NCBI GenBank assembly: GCA_946902875.1
Contig: OX336336.1
Coordinates: forward strand, 7,720,545 to 7,784,544
DNA length: 64,000 nt
Source: Nematopogon swammerdamellus
Taxonomy: Eukaryota; Arthropoda; Insecta; Lepidoptera; Adelidae
Reading direction: 5' to 3'
In this document: piece after piece, positions 53,606-64,000 of the stretch
Numbering within the stretch: position 1 is the stretch's first letter
How the letters are laid out: the number at the start of each line of letters is the position of its first letter
The notes under the pieces: generated by a model
The model's input: the letters and a program-made list of their open reading frames with translations, nothing else
Databases searched by the model: none
Told to the model about the DNA's origin: nothing
Position numbers and translations under genes: made by a program

Positions 53606-53851
53606 ACTCCCTTCTTATATTACTAGGTTTTATCCCGCCCGGGTTGGTACCACCGCACTGAATGAAAGGTCAGTCGAAACGGCTATGTAAATAGTTTGTG
53701 TTTTCCGTCCAGTTCAGCCAACACGAAATGAAGGGAAGCACTGACATGGCACCTAGTACACCCGGTGTTATGAGCTGACATCACGGATGTTGTAGATGAT
53801 GTAGCCAACCATGTCGGTTAAGAAGGGAAGGGACATACAGTTTTACGTGGG
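53606..53851 (+). repeat. SINE A, headless, followed by an inverted SINE A scrap
   Basis: 53606-53819 is body and tail hairpin in plus orientation, without A-run. It ends at 'catgtcggtt'. Immediately after, 'aagaagggaagggacatacagttttacgtgg' (53820-53851) is the body start in minus orientation. Confidence 0.75.
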
Positions 53852-54084
53852 TAAATGTTTAGAGTATTTTTGTATGCAGTACTTAATAAGTACAGTAATT
53901 AGGTATTTAAAAAAAAATCCAAGATAAACTGGCAGAAAAAATAACTTCATCAAAAACGTTCAGTAAAATAACACCCCTTCTTTTTTGCGTCGGGGTTTAA
54001 AAAAGCCAAGTTCGACACACTGCTTGGCAATAAAAAGTTGTGAAATCTGATATGCGTCCAAGTTCAACTTCTCTAACTAGATTT

Positions 54085-54476
54085 GTCAGCCTCGATAGCT
54101 CAGTGGTGCAGATACGTATTAGTCGACTGTCGCTATTGATGGTTAAGCAACGCTGGGCAGGTCAGTACTTGGATGGGTGACCGCTCGACCTTTGGAGGCT
54201 GACCTTGGTTCCGATTCCACGTAAAATTGTAGGTCCCTTCCCTTCTTACCTTAATAGGTGGTAGGGTTCAACCCGCCCGGATTGGTACCACCGCACCGAA
54301 TGAAACTTCGGTAGAAACGGCTATGTAAATAGTTTGTGTTTTCCGTTCAGTTCAGTGTAGGCGGCACGACCGAAGGGAAGCACTGACATGGCACCTAGGT
54401 CAACCGGTGTTATGGGTTGACATCACGAATGTTGTAGGTGATGTAGCCAACCGTGTCAGTTTCCATTAAAAAAAAA
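54085..54476 (+). repeat. SINE A, full length (reference copy)
   Basis: 392 bp. Module 1 is the tRNA-like 5' end, with TAGCTCAGTGGT as an A box. Module 2 is a 5S rRNA-like segment, TTAAGCAACGCTGGGCAGGT then CAGTACTTGGATGGGTGACC, covering the 5S A box, intermediate element and C box. Module 3 is a T-arm-like box (TTGGTTCCGATTCCACG). GTCAGCCTC at the start pairs with GAGGCTGAC after the 5S segment. Module 4 is the body with AATTGTAGGTCCCTTCCC, GGTACCACCGCAC and CAGTTCAGTGTAG. Module 5 is a 3' hairpin (GTTGACATCAC.../GTGATGTAGCC), 'gtgtcagtttccatt' and an A-run. Transcription would be by Pol III and mobilisation by an unidentified LINE. Confidence 0.9.
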
Positions 54477-54698
54477 CCACAGATTAAATAATGTACTACT
54501 ACTCGCATTAATACGAAAAGTTGTCATCTAAAGCATAGTCAATATGTTGTGTATTGTACGTTGTAAATTATTGTGTTCTGTGACAAGGCCATTGTACAAT
54601 ATGCGAGGTCGTTTCGCGAGGAGTGGTGTTATTGGCTGTGTCTGTGTGTGATCCTGATCATCCGTTGCACAGTCCACCGTACCAGTTCTTCATATTTT

Positions 54699-54750
54699 TA
54701 GGTTTCCGTATCCCGTACGGAAGCCTATTACTAAGCCTATGTCGTCTGTA

Positions 54751-54802
<52 letters not shown>

Positions 54803-54855
54803 CTACTGCGGTATCTATGAAATTGTACTAGGTAGCCGGTTGAAATTTTCACAAA
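54699..54855 (+). repeat. GGTTCCGTA-family repeat, 5' part with (TCTG)n
   Basis: 'tttaggtttccgtatcccgtacggaagcctattactaagcc', a TCTG microsatellite of about 50 bp (54755-54802), then 'ggtagccggttgaaattttcaca'. Confidence 0.7.
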
Positions 54856-54889
54856 AATGGTTAATATGTCGGATATAACAGCAAATCTC

Positions 54890-55020
54890 ACTAATATCAT
54901 AAATGTAAAAGTATGTTTGTTTGTTTGTTCCTCTTTCACGCCTGAACGGCTGGACGGATTTTGACGAAACTTCGTAAAGGGGTAGTGTATATTCCGGAGT
55001 AACATAATTTTGGATGTAAG
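54890..55020 (+). repeat. Dispersed repeat (CACGCCTGAACGGCTGGACGGATTT type)
   Basis: 'ctaatatcataaatgtaaaagtatgtttgtttgtttgttcctctttcacgcc' and 'ggacggattttgacgaaacttcg' match a repeat text common in moth and butterfly genomes, from general knowledge. Non-coding. Confidence 0.5.
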
Positions 55021-55248
55021 GGGCTAGTCTTCGTGAAGCCCAAATGTCAACCTTACCTGCACGTGGTGCATCCTGCTGAATTAACAAACAAGGCTCTGGC
55101 GACCGACTAATGGCGGTATAACCATTCCAATATTACTAGGTCCAAATGCTTAGATCCGGTGACGGGCAGCAGCGTAACTGGGGAGGAAACCTAGCACTGC
55201 GATCACCAACCCGCCTGCCCAGCGTGGTGATTAAGGGCATAACCTCCC

Positions 55249-56976
55249 ATGGACAACGCCAAAACAGAACGGCCCCCAGTTCCCGGTAGTCCTACTATTC
55301 CTGGCTACGGTAGCGGTCACGGTTACGGTAGGACGGGGGGTGCTAAGAATCCTCGGGTTACGGAAGGCTACCAAACCCAACGATTATACCTGGCGAACTA
55401 TAACACACGGACATTGAGAACGGATGAGAATTTGGAGGAGCTGGAAGTGGAATTGAGCAAGATAAGGTGGCACGTCTTGGGGCTATCGGAAGTCCGTAGA
55501 CAGGGGGAGGACACGATAACCCTAGAATCTGGCCATATGCTCTATTTTCGAGAAGGAGACCAGCCTTCCCAAGGTGGTGTCGGGTTTCTCATCAACAAAG
55601 TCCTTATTAACAACGTCGTGGAAATCGTTGGTGTGTCAACGCGGGTAGCATACCTAATACTGAAACTCACAGAAAAGTACTCATTGAAGATTATACAGGT
55701 ATATGCGCCCACGTCTACACACACTGACGAAGAGGTGGAAGCCGTGTATGATGACATCTCTAAGACGATTCATAACACGGCTAAAACTCAATTCACCGTT
55801 GTTATGGGGGACTTCAACGCTAAAGTGGGAGTACAAATATGCAACGAATCTAAGGTGGGACCAAATGGCTACGGAAACAGAAACCATCGTGGACAAATGT
55901 TGGCAAACTTCCTAGAAATGGAAGGGCTCTTCTTGATGAATTCTTTCTTTAAGAAGAGACCCCAACGGAAGTGGACCTGGGAAAGTCCCGATGGTGGGAC
56001 GAAAAATGAGATTGACTTCATCCTGGCGGACAAAAAGCGAATATTTGGAGATGTCTCAGTGCTAAACCGGTTTAAGACTGGAAGCGATCACAGACTTGTA
56101 CGAGGCACTCTAAATATTAACTACAAGCTTGAACGGTCCCGTCTGATGAAGTCAACTCTCCGCCCAAATCTGCTCCAAGTCTCACAGAGCTCTGACAGCT
56201 TCGAGCTAGAGCTTAAAAATAGATTCGATTTGCTGGAAACCACAACGGACGTTGATGAGATGACCAACAATCTGGTGCAGGTCGTTCGAGAAGTGGGCTG
56301 CAAACATTTTAGAAATCAGCACAAGGGGAAACAGTCGAAACTTTCGAGTGAGACACTGGAAGCGATGAGACAGAGACGCGAGGCAATAGTTGATTCGTCA
56401 GGTCTTCGGGCTCAAAATGCCAAAATAAAGAAGCTGATACGACGCGACCTTCGCCTGCACAATACACGCCGTGTGTATGAGGCGATAGAGCAGAATAAGG
56501 GCTCCAAAGTGTTCGTGCAGCAACTGGGCAGAAGCCACCTGACGAAACTTAAAACTGCAGATGGTCGAGCTGTCTCATCTAAGCCAGAACTACTCACAGA
56601 AGTCGAAAAGTTCTACGAACGGCTATATGACTCACGAGCTGCTGCTCCTACAGTCCCCGACAAAGACGACCGACGAGCCAGATTAACCCGCCACTACACG
56701 GAGGATATCCCAGACGTCAACATGGGCGAGATCAGGATTGCTCTAGAGCAGCTTAAAAATAACAAGGCTCCTGGTGAAGACGGAGTTACTACAGAGCTTC
56801 TCAGAGCCGGGGGGACAACGGTCCTCAAGGAACTACAGAGGCTCTTCAACTCTGTCATACACGGTGGCATCACGCCAGAGTCGTGGAACAGGAGTGTGGT
56901 CGTATTGTTCTTCAAGAAAGGAGACAAAGCCTTGTTGAAGAACTATAGGCCCATCTCGCTCCTGAGAGCTCCATAA
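55249..56976 (+). pseudogene. RTE-like ORF2, endonuclease and RT fingers (5' part)
   Basis: 575 codons from ATG 55249. APE endonuclease motifs: ANYNTRTLRTD (about residue 50), LGLSEVRRQG, VVMGDFNAKVG, EIDFILAD and GSDHRLVRGTL. A linker with KKLIRRDLRLHNTRRVYEAI follows, then the RT start NNKAPGEDGVTTELL and FKKGDKALLKNYRPISLL. At 56961-56975 the frame is lost ('ctgagagctccataagctg'): the length is two bases short of, or one base over, what is needed to continue into HKLFSRVLTNRLARRF. All endonuclease catalytic residues visible here look intact. Confidence 0.85.
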
Positions 56977-58195
56977 GCTGTTCTCGAGAGTCCTCACCAA
57001 TCGTCTCGCCCGAAGGTTCGACGACCACCAGCCGCCAGAGCAGGCCGGGTTTCGGAGGGGTTACAGTACCGTAGACCACATCCACACCTTACGGCAGATT
57101 ATACAGAAGTCCGAAGAGTATAATCGGCCACTGTGTCTCGCTTTTGTGGACTACGAGAAAGCCTTTGACTCTATCGAAACCTGGGCTGTTATGGAATCCT
57201 TACAGCGATGCCAAACCGATTGGCGATACATTGAGGTGCTGAAATGTCTCTATAGTGCCGCGACAATGACCGTGCAAATACAGGACCAGCAGACGAAACC
57301 TATCCAATTGCATCGTGGAGTCAGGCAGGGAGACGTTATATCTTCGAAACTGTTTACGAATGCATTGGAAGATATATTCAAGCTGCTGGATTGGGAAAAG
57401 CACGGCATTAATATTAACGGCGAGTACATTTCACACCTACGTTTCGCGGATGACATAGTCGTGATAGGCGAATCGCTGGAGGAGCTGAATCACATGCTGA
57501 ACGGCCTCAATGTCGCCTCCCGCCGAGTCGGCCTCGGGATGAATTTGGACAAGACGAAAGTCATGTTCAACGAACACGTCGTCCCGGGGCACGTAACAGT
57601 TGGAGAGGCGACCCTCGAAGTTGTGCAGAACTATGTCTATCTTGGACAAACCATCCAACTAGGGAAGCACAACTTTGACAAGGAGGCCAACAGAAGGATT
57701 CAGCTAGGCTGGGCGGCATTTGGGAAACTCCGCCACATCTTTTCATCCTCCATCCCACAGTCATTGAAGACGAAGGTCTTCAATCAGTGCGTTCTGCCGG
57801 TAATGACGTACGGAGCGGAAACGTGGACCCTGACGATGGGCCTGGTCCACAAATTTAAAGTCGCTCAGCGAGCTATGGAAAGAGCAATGCTCGGCATTTC
57901 TTTGACCGATAAAATCCGTAACGACGTGATACGTCAAAGAACTAAGGTAGTCGACATTGCTAAGAAAATAAGCAAGCTGAAGTGGCAGTGGGCTGGGCAC
58001 ATCTGTCGTAGACCCGACAACCGATGGGGTGCTCGAATGGAGGCCACGTACAAGCAAACGTAGCGTGGGACGCCCCCCGGCTAGGTGGACAGATGACCTA
58101 AAAAAGGTAGCCGGGAGTGGATGGATGAGAAGAGCGGAAGACCGCGTGTGGTGGCGTGCCTTGGGAGAGGCCTATGTCCAGCAGTGGACCGATAC
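56977..58195 (+). pseudogene. RTE-like ORF2, RT palm, thumb and C-terminus (3' part)
   Basis: After the frameshift the frame reads KLFSRVLTNRLARRFDDHQP and AGFRRGYSTVDHI, then the catalytic blocks FVDYEKAFDSIE, HRGVRQGDVISSKLF and FADDIVVIGE. YVYLGQTIQLG (thumb) and LKWQWAGHICRRPDNRWG follow. A second frameshift near 58050-58065 separates the last ~45 codons, whose correct frame reads KRSVGRPPARWTDDLKKVAG and WWRALGEAYVQQWTDTG, ending in TGA just before the TGATGA tail. The catalytic Asp residues are present, so the element died by two small indels and may be young. Confidence 0.85.
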
Positions 58196-58225
58196 AGGCT
58201 GATGATGATGATGAACATAATTTTT

Positions 58226-58500
58226 AAAAAAGTGGTCAAGTTCGAGTCGGGCTCGCGTAAAGAGGGTTCCGTACCATCCCGTTTTCTGTAAAGGGGGAGG
58301 GAGAGGAGGGGGAGGGAGAGCGAGAATATAACAACGACAGTTTATTATCATATTTGCGTTTAAATCAGATTTGCTGTTAAATCGAGTCTACAGCGAGCGA
58401 AGCCGCGGGCAAAAGCTAGTAATAATAAATAAAAATAGAAAGAGTGGGGAGAGAAAAATCTGTCAAGTGCGAGTTTTAGTCGCGCGCGAAGGTTTCCGTA
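58226..58500 (-). repeat. GGTTCCGTA-family and GCGGGCAAAAGCTA-family scraps
   Basis: 'agtggtcaagttcgagtcgggctcgcgtaaagagggttccgtaccat' is the inverse of the family end. 58365-58425 holds 'gcgagcgaagccgcgggcaaaagctag'. 58468-58500 has a second inverse end ('gtcaagtgcgagttttagtcgcgcgcgaaggtttccgtat'). Confidence 0.55.
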
Positions 58501-58849
58501 TCTATCCGCTATCAATAATATCCGCCTATCCATCCGCTCCGTCTTCGAATTTGAATTTATCAGATATATTCATGTTTGCCCACTGACAGCTGTTACCAAA
58601 GTAACGTCACTTTATTTTTTTAAAGTGATCTCAGTGATCTGTCAAACATCAAACTTCTGAAAATTCTTTTTTTGGAACGACCAAAGATTAAGAAGCGGCT
58701 ATATTTTAGAGACGCCTCAATTCGGTCTATAGCACCTTACGGTGGGAAAATGACAGCACCTAACAATGCATGCAATGTGTAAAAGTCGTTTGCGCCATCT
58801 GTTATAGTTATGAAATAGTGTGACTAATCTATTTTAATAAAATGTTTCT

Positions 58850-59112
58850 TGTATGGGGGCCCCTCTTAATTTTTAACTTTTTCTTATTTTTCGTATTTGT
58901 TGTTTCATCCGCCATAGTAACGCATATTCTGTGAAAGTTTCAACGGGCTACCTATTACGGTTCAAGAGATACAGCCCTCGGACGGACGGACGGACGGACG
59001 GACGACGGAGTCTTAGTAATAGGCTTACGTCTGGGATACGGAAACCTAAAAAATTAAGTCTCGTGTATTAAACCTCGGTGCGCAAGTCCGACTCGCAATT
59101 GGCCGGTATTTT
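58850..59112 (-). repeat. GGTTCCGTA-family repeat, inverted
   Basis: Inverse of the 5' half: 'gtgaaagtttcaacgggctacctattacggttcaagagat', (GGAC)n (58979-59003), 'taataggcttacgtctgggatacggaaacctaaaaaa'. An end scrap 'cggtgcgcaagtccgactcgcaattggccgg' follows in plus orientation. Confidence 0.6.
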
Positions 59113-59412
59113 TTTTTACTAAAAACAACACAGCTTCAAGTTAAAATAATAGAATGAAACTCGCAGCCAAGTCGTACGTTTATCGACCGACGCTCCACCT
59201 GAGTTGTGGCGTCACATTATCACCGACTCACTGGCTAATTGCCTAGTGGACTCATCTGTGCGGCACGGACGTACCTAAGTAGGTCCGAGAGACCCTCAGA
59301 GTCCGGTAGACCCCACGCGGCCGGCCATAGGCCTCATGCGCGGGGGGAGTCTGTGAGCAGATAAGCCTGGAGCTGTTAAAAATATTATTGGTTTTTTTTT
59401 ATTAAACTCAAC

Positions 59413-59779
59413 GTCAGCTTCGGTAGCTCAGTGGTGCGGTCGGTCGACTGTTGTTAAGCAACGCTGAGCGCGGTCAGCAGACGGATGGGTGACCGCTCGA
59501 CCGTTGGGGGCTGACCGTGGTTCGGATTCCACGTTAAACTGTAGATCCCTACTCCCTTCCCTTCTTAACTTACTAAGTGGTAGGGTTTATCCCGGCCGGG
59601 TTGGTACCACCGCACTGAGCGAAACGTCGGTCAAAACGCCTATGTAAATAGTTCGTGTTTTCCGTTCAGTTCAGTGTAGCCGAAAGGAAATGAAGGTTGA
59701 ACTGACATGGCACCTAGTTCACCCGGTGTTATTGGCTGACATCACGGATGTTGTAGGTGTCAGTTTCCTTAAAAAAAAA
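59413..59779 (+). repeat. SINE A, head intact, internal tail deletion
   Basis: All head modules are present, although the 5S-like segment is changed at 'gcggtcagcagacggatgggtgacc'. The tail hairpin's second arm is partly deleted ('ttgtaggtgtcagtttcc'). It ends in an A-run at 59779. Confidence 0.85.
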
Positions 59780-60839
59780 CAACAACACCGAGCAATAGGC
59801 GAAGGCGGCGTACATTTATATGTATATAACTCACCCATTCCATTTTTCCATAAAAAAAACCTCCTACTCCTCCGTATACGTCAGAAATAGTTAGATTCGT
59901 GATATCTGCCGGCGGCGGCGGCGGCGTCCTGACTGTCTATACTGAACTCAACTTAGCTTACGATATACAGAGTGTAACAGTCAGGCCGGAGTTGATTACC
60001 ACCACAGGATTTTTAATAAAAGGAGGACATTACATTTTAATAAACTACACAAAAAAGCTCTGTAGCATTTTTTTCTAGTATGTACTCGTATTTTTCGAGA
60101 TAATCGAGGTTTTATGAATTAGGAAAGGGTCGTCAAAACCATGTCAACAAAATTGACTGACATATCAGATATCGAGTGGGATATCATTGTCAAGCTCAAT
60201 AAGCTATTTCAAAAATACCACTCTTAATTATTTAGAACTAAAATTAATTAAATAAAAAAATTAAGAAAACCAAGGAAAGATCAGTAGAAAATGCTGCAGT
60301 CGGGGGTGTAGAGGAATTCTAATAGAGAGATAGCCCGATTTTCAGTCGGGTTTTTTTTGTATTTTTTGTATAATTTTATTTCGATCATGATCGAACAGAT
60401 CGAGATGATGTACAATCAAAAATTCACCTAAATTTCTCCAATTTACATTCAAAGAAAAATTTCGAATTGTTCTTGTTGTAAGCTTGCATAGGCCATTCTA
60501 TATCTTCATTATGATCTTGTTCATACGCGCCTACGTATGGTTCGCAAACTGAACAGCCCACGCTTCGATACCACAGTTACGGTGGGCGTAATGCCTCAAA
60601 ACACGACCCCACTGTTTTAAAAAAGTAATTTTCGTGAAATATTAGCATTTCTAAATACGAAGTTCTATCAAAAGTTTCTGCTATTCCTTTAAAAAAGTTC
60701 ATGTAATAAATTTAATTAAATTTTATAACTAAACGTCAAGAGTTAGGAGATATTTCCTTTTCAGAAGCTTTCCATTTCCATATACGTATGTTATAAATAA
60801 GAGCTTTCTCGCCTCGAAAGCTCATTGTATATTTGTATG
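59780..60839. other. Non-coding; (GGC)n tract
   Basis: A (GGC)n run lies at 59910-59926. 'gcccgattttcagtcgggtttttt' at 60333-60356 is a small hairpin followed by T-run but has no gene before it. Nothing else recognised. Confidence 0.35.
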
Positions 60840-61125
60840 TTTTTTTATGGAAACTGACACGGTTGGCTACATCACCTACAACATCCGTGATGTCAGCCCA
60901 TAACACCGGGTGAACTAGGTGTCATGTCAATGCTTCCCTTCATTTCGTATCGGCTACACTGAGCTGGACGGAAAACAAAGACTATTACAGCCGTTTCGAC
61001 CGACGTTTCATTCAGTGCGGTGGTACAAACCCGGGTGGGATAAACCCTACTACCTAGTAAGGTAAGAAGGGAAGGGACCTACAGTTTAACGGGGAATCCG
61101 AACCACAGTCAGCCTCCGTCGGTCG
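60840..61125 (-). repeat. SINE A, head-truncated
   Basis: T-run, tail hairpin, body and T-arm-like box ('gggaatccgaaccacagtcagcctcc'). It stops before the 5S-like segment at 'gtcggtcg'. Confidence 0.85.
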
Positions 61126-62925
61126 TTGTAACGTGGTTAAATCACACTAAAACTTATGAACATGTACATGAAGTAAACTTTGGAATAATAAGCGATCAAG
61201 TAGTCAAAAAACATTACCCTCCTTGTTGCTTCGCGCAGTCGGGTAATAATAAGGGGACTGGGTTCCAATGCGGACCACGGATGGGGTAGAACCAAACGAG
61301 GTGGGGCGGATTTTGTAGGGTTATACCCATACAAATTGTCAATATCTGTACCCTAATCACGCTAAGCTACGCCGTGCTCTCCGCATCATTTTGTATGGAG
61401 AAAAGAAGTTCGCAAATCTATCACTGCTGCGTTTCTCCATACAAAATTATGCGGAGAACACGGCGTAGCGTGCGTAGCGTAGTAGGTTAAATCTCGTGAT
61501 TAGGGTACTGATCATGGAAGGGAAAGAAAAAAAAGCGGTCAAGTGCGAGTCGAACTCGCGTGGAGAGGGTTCCGTACCATTCTGTTTTCTGTGAGTACAT
61601 AAACATTTGGGTTTTTCGTTTAGGTTTTCCTGTAAATCATGAGAGATGCCGTACATTTCATATTATTTTCGAAATTTTGGACGCCGGATTTTCGGAGATA
61701 AGGTGGGAATTCTCTGGATTTTTGTATATTTTCTTTAATATCTTTTAAACTATGAATTATTTAAAAAATATATCAAAATAGCGTCGCGTCGCGACGGTGT
61801 TATCATAAAATTGATCATCTTTACATTTAATGTAAATGAGAGTGGCACGATGTTTTTGTATGAAACCGCAGGTTCTTAAATACATTCCTCCGAGCCACTG
61901 GCGGGCGCTTTCAAACTTTCGTCAGAAATCAGGGAAATGCTTACGAGTAATCCGCTTACCTTACGAGAAAAATAGAATGTTATTACAACTTTCTACTTGA
62001 AGGGTGAATTATGTATTTCAATTTCAAATCTATTCCGCTTTCAAGAAAAACTTAGAACCGAAGCCTAAAAATAAACTCATTTAAGCCAAGGAAGAACAAC
62101 TAATCTCGAAAAACTTTTATGAAAGGAAAACCGAGTAGTAGATTTCTAAGTTCAGTACAGTTTAGTTTCAGTTTCAGTTTCCTTATTTACTAAACGAATT
62201 GACTAGATTTATTGCCCATGAAAACTTTTTGAAACAATATTTAAAACATTTAAATTAAATTCAGGTACATTATAAATAGGTATTATAAAGAAAAAAGAAC
62301 AACCCGAGACCAATGATATGAATGAGATCTGTAAATCAAGTTGATAAATAAAAAATCTCATCCATACCGACCGATCCCGGGAAAGTTCCCAAGAATACCT
62401 ATATACCTGAATACCTACTTGTATGATTCTGAAATAAAATAAAATAATTTAAATTAAATTCAAACAAACTAGAAACGTTATCTATTAAAACTATAGGAAA
62501 TCTAAATAAAATTATCTAAACATTTTAAGTTTGGAATAATTTCGTAACCGCCACCGGTATGCAACTAGGATACATAGTTCCTTTTTCAAAGAACAAAAAA
62601 ATAAATCCACAGTTTAAAAACGACACATTTCAAGAAATCAAGCAAAAGTAGGTCTTTCTTAAAGTACCAAATTTAGATGTTTATGGTAATGATGTTTCTT
62701 GTCCGGTGCCAAATGGGCTTACATTTTGCATTTCAGGTAAGTACGAAAGTAATCAAAGAGTTCCAAAAAGTATTTTATAGAATTTAGATAATGGAATAGA
62801 ATATTAGTTAGTTTCTCTTTTCCTTATTTGAGTACAATTGTACTTTTTTCAACCTCACAAAATTTTAATAGAAAGGATCTAAATTTGTGTTTTATCGTTA
62901 TATTTTTGAATATCGTTCTTACAAC
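61126..62925. other. Non-coding; one repeat scrap and an inverted repeat
   Basis: 61525-61585 is an inverse GGTTCCGTA-family end ('aagcggtcaagtgcgagtcgaactcgcgtggagagggttccgtacca'). 'taccctaatcacg...cgccgtgctctccgcat...ttgtatggag' (61350-61402) and its inverse (61434-61510) flank a short centre, a ~160-bp imperfect palindrome. No gene. Confidence 0.45.
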
Positions 62926-62929
62926 TACT

Positions 62930-63165
62930 TGGGCATACTTACAGACAGTTTTAAAAATATTCGTTTAGTCTCATGCTCGTGACATACAGTATGACGTGTA
63001 ACCAAAACCATGAAGTAGCTCGTATTCACAAAACATTCAATTACTAAACTCGGAATGAGAAAGAAATTAGTGCATGCCGCCGCGCCGATGGTTTCGAACC
63101 CACCACATGTCGCTAATATTGCCAAGCCATAACCGCTCGTCCACGAGGTGCCCCAACCACGTAAC
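62930..63165 (-). repeat. tRNA-headed SINE-like sequence (SINE C)
   Basis: The minus strand reads CCTCGTGGACGAGCGGTTAT (A-box-like), then GTGGGTTCGAAACCATCGG (B-box-like, GGTTCGAAACC) about 40 nt later, then 150 bp of body. The head resembles a tRNA-derived SINE. Only one copy is seen in the window, so it may instead be a tRNA pseudogene with flanking sequence. Confidence 0.4.
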
Positions 63166-63527
63166 CAACACATGTCTAAAAATAAGTGTCTACAAATTTG
63201 TCCCAACAAACGAAAAACATCTCTCATCCACTGAAAATTATCATCGCGCTGACATTTGTAAACAATCCGCTCGGAGCGACGCGAGTTAATGTTTTATTAA
63301 TATACAAAAACCCAAAATATGTTGACAAATCTCCGCACATTATTCGCAATCACGTTTCATACACCCAGCGCGCTGCGCCGCCACCACCTCCGCACCGCGC
63401 CAGGGAGACACACCGTGCAAAGGAATGTGACATCATAATCGGTCGGTCTATTAATTTTTCATTTAGAAAGTATACCAAAAATTTTAATTGTAATTTCAAA
63501 GACTTGTTACTTCATACTATTGTAATT

Positions 63528-63925
63528 TTTATGGTTCCGTATCCGGTACGGGACCCTATTACTAAGCCTACGTCGCTGTATGTCTGTTTGTCTGTCCGTC
63601 TGTCTGTCCGAGGGCTGCATCTCTTGAACCGTAATAGGTAGCCCGTTGAAATTTTCAAAGAATATGTGTTATTATGGTCGATATAACAACGAATAATAAA
63701 AATAAGAAAACGTAAAAAATTCCCGGGGGGTTCCCATAGAAGAAACTAAAAAGTGTACGCGCGCCATCTACCTAAAAGAGTATGAAGCATTTTAACTAAT
63801 CATGAATTTTAACTAATATGAAGCATTTCATAAACGCCCCATAGATGGCGTGAGTGGCACTGACCATGACATGGCGATACGGAACCCTCGGTGCGCGAGT
63901 TCGACTCGCACTAGGCCGGTTTTTA
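63528..63925 (+). repeat. GGTTCCGTA-family repeat, full copy (reference)
   Basis: Runs from 'tttttatggttccgtatccggtacgggaccctattactaagcctacgtcg', through a TCTG/TCCG tract, 'gagggctgcatctcttgaaccgtaataggtagcccgttgaaattttcaaagaatatgtgttattatgg' and 'gcgccatctacc', to 'ggcgatacggaaccctcggtgcgcgagttcgactcgcactaggccggttttta'. GGTTCCGTATC and GATACGGAACC are inverted near the two ends. Non-coding; probably a non-autonomous DNA element. Confidence 0.7.
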
Positions 63926-64000
63926 TTAACACACGCAACCTTTTGCATAAATTTTTTTAAAACCAACATACATAGATTATTTGGCAAATAATTTGCATCA

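Larger units (their letters stand above)
55056..58213 (+). mobile_element. RTE-like non-LTR retrotransposon, nearly complete
   Basis: A ~190-bp 5' UTR leads to one long ORF2 broken by two frameshifts and a tail of TGATGATGATGA (58199-58213), the short-repeat end typical of RTE elements. There is no separate ORF1. The 5' end is not exactly defined and no target duplication was recognised. Confidence 0.8.

Noticed and set aside
60333..60356. Stem-loop followed by T-run, like a Rho-independent terminator
   Set aside because: No bacterial gene lies upstream, the stem is only about 6 bp, and the surroundings are eukaryotic; chance is likely.
63186..63641. 151-codon plus-strand frame with a proline-rich stretch
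   Set aside because: Its 3' half lies in the GGTTCCGTA repeat and the rest has no domain; no evidence of a gene.

Overview
The window reads as nuclear DNA of a lepidopteran (moth or butterfly). It is AT-rich and dense with retrotransposon relics, short interspersed elements and fold-back elements of the kind seen in that order. The host genes are split by introns with GT...AG junctions. There are no bacterial operons and no CRISPR. Only two host loci can be supported, and both lie on the minus strand.

Locus 1 (about 7.4-33.7 kb, minus) is a zeta-class glutathione S-transferase / maleylacetoacetate isomerase gene. One N-terminal exon (33482-33662) carries the SSCSWRV active-site motif. Downstream lie two complete cassettes of the remaining exons: cassette A (20197-20315, 12787-13004, 11401-11512) and cassette B (9446-9564, 8429-8646, 7516-7624). 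Junction phases match exactly, both cassettes end in their own stop codon, and no second N-terminal exon is visible. This layout fits a shared first exon spliced to either cassette. A perfect 21-bp inverted repeat lies just after the cassette B stop.

Locus 2 (about 42.5-44.8 kb, minus) encodes a secreted, dibasic-rich precursor of about 365 residues in two coding exons joined in phase 1. It has a signal peptide, several KR/RR/KK sites and a C-terminal glycine. It looks like an unrecognised prohormone or neuropeptide precursor.

The rest is mobile DNA. A nearly full-length CR1/L2-like non-LTR element (15.4-19.8 kb) has an ORF1 with a degenerate SGNH-esterase-like domain and an ORF2 broken by one nonsense codon. 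A jockey-like fragment is nested in its tail. An RTE-like element (55.06-58.21 kb) carries two frameshifts. Smaller LINE pieces include RNase H, restriction-like-endonuclease and palm fragments. At least 15 copies or relics belong to one SINE family whose head combines a tRNA-like A box and T arm with a 5S rRNA internal-promoter segment. A second, tRNA-headed SINE shares its body. Fold-back elements include a 1-kb palindrome at 38.06-39.08 kb and a 291-bp MITE with a perfect 10-bp target duplication at 1.23-1.54 kb.

The two host loci show no functional link. Most of the first one's length is intron filled by mobile DNA. Family names for repeats come from motif recognition only; no database search was possible.
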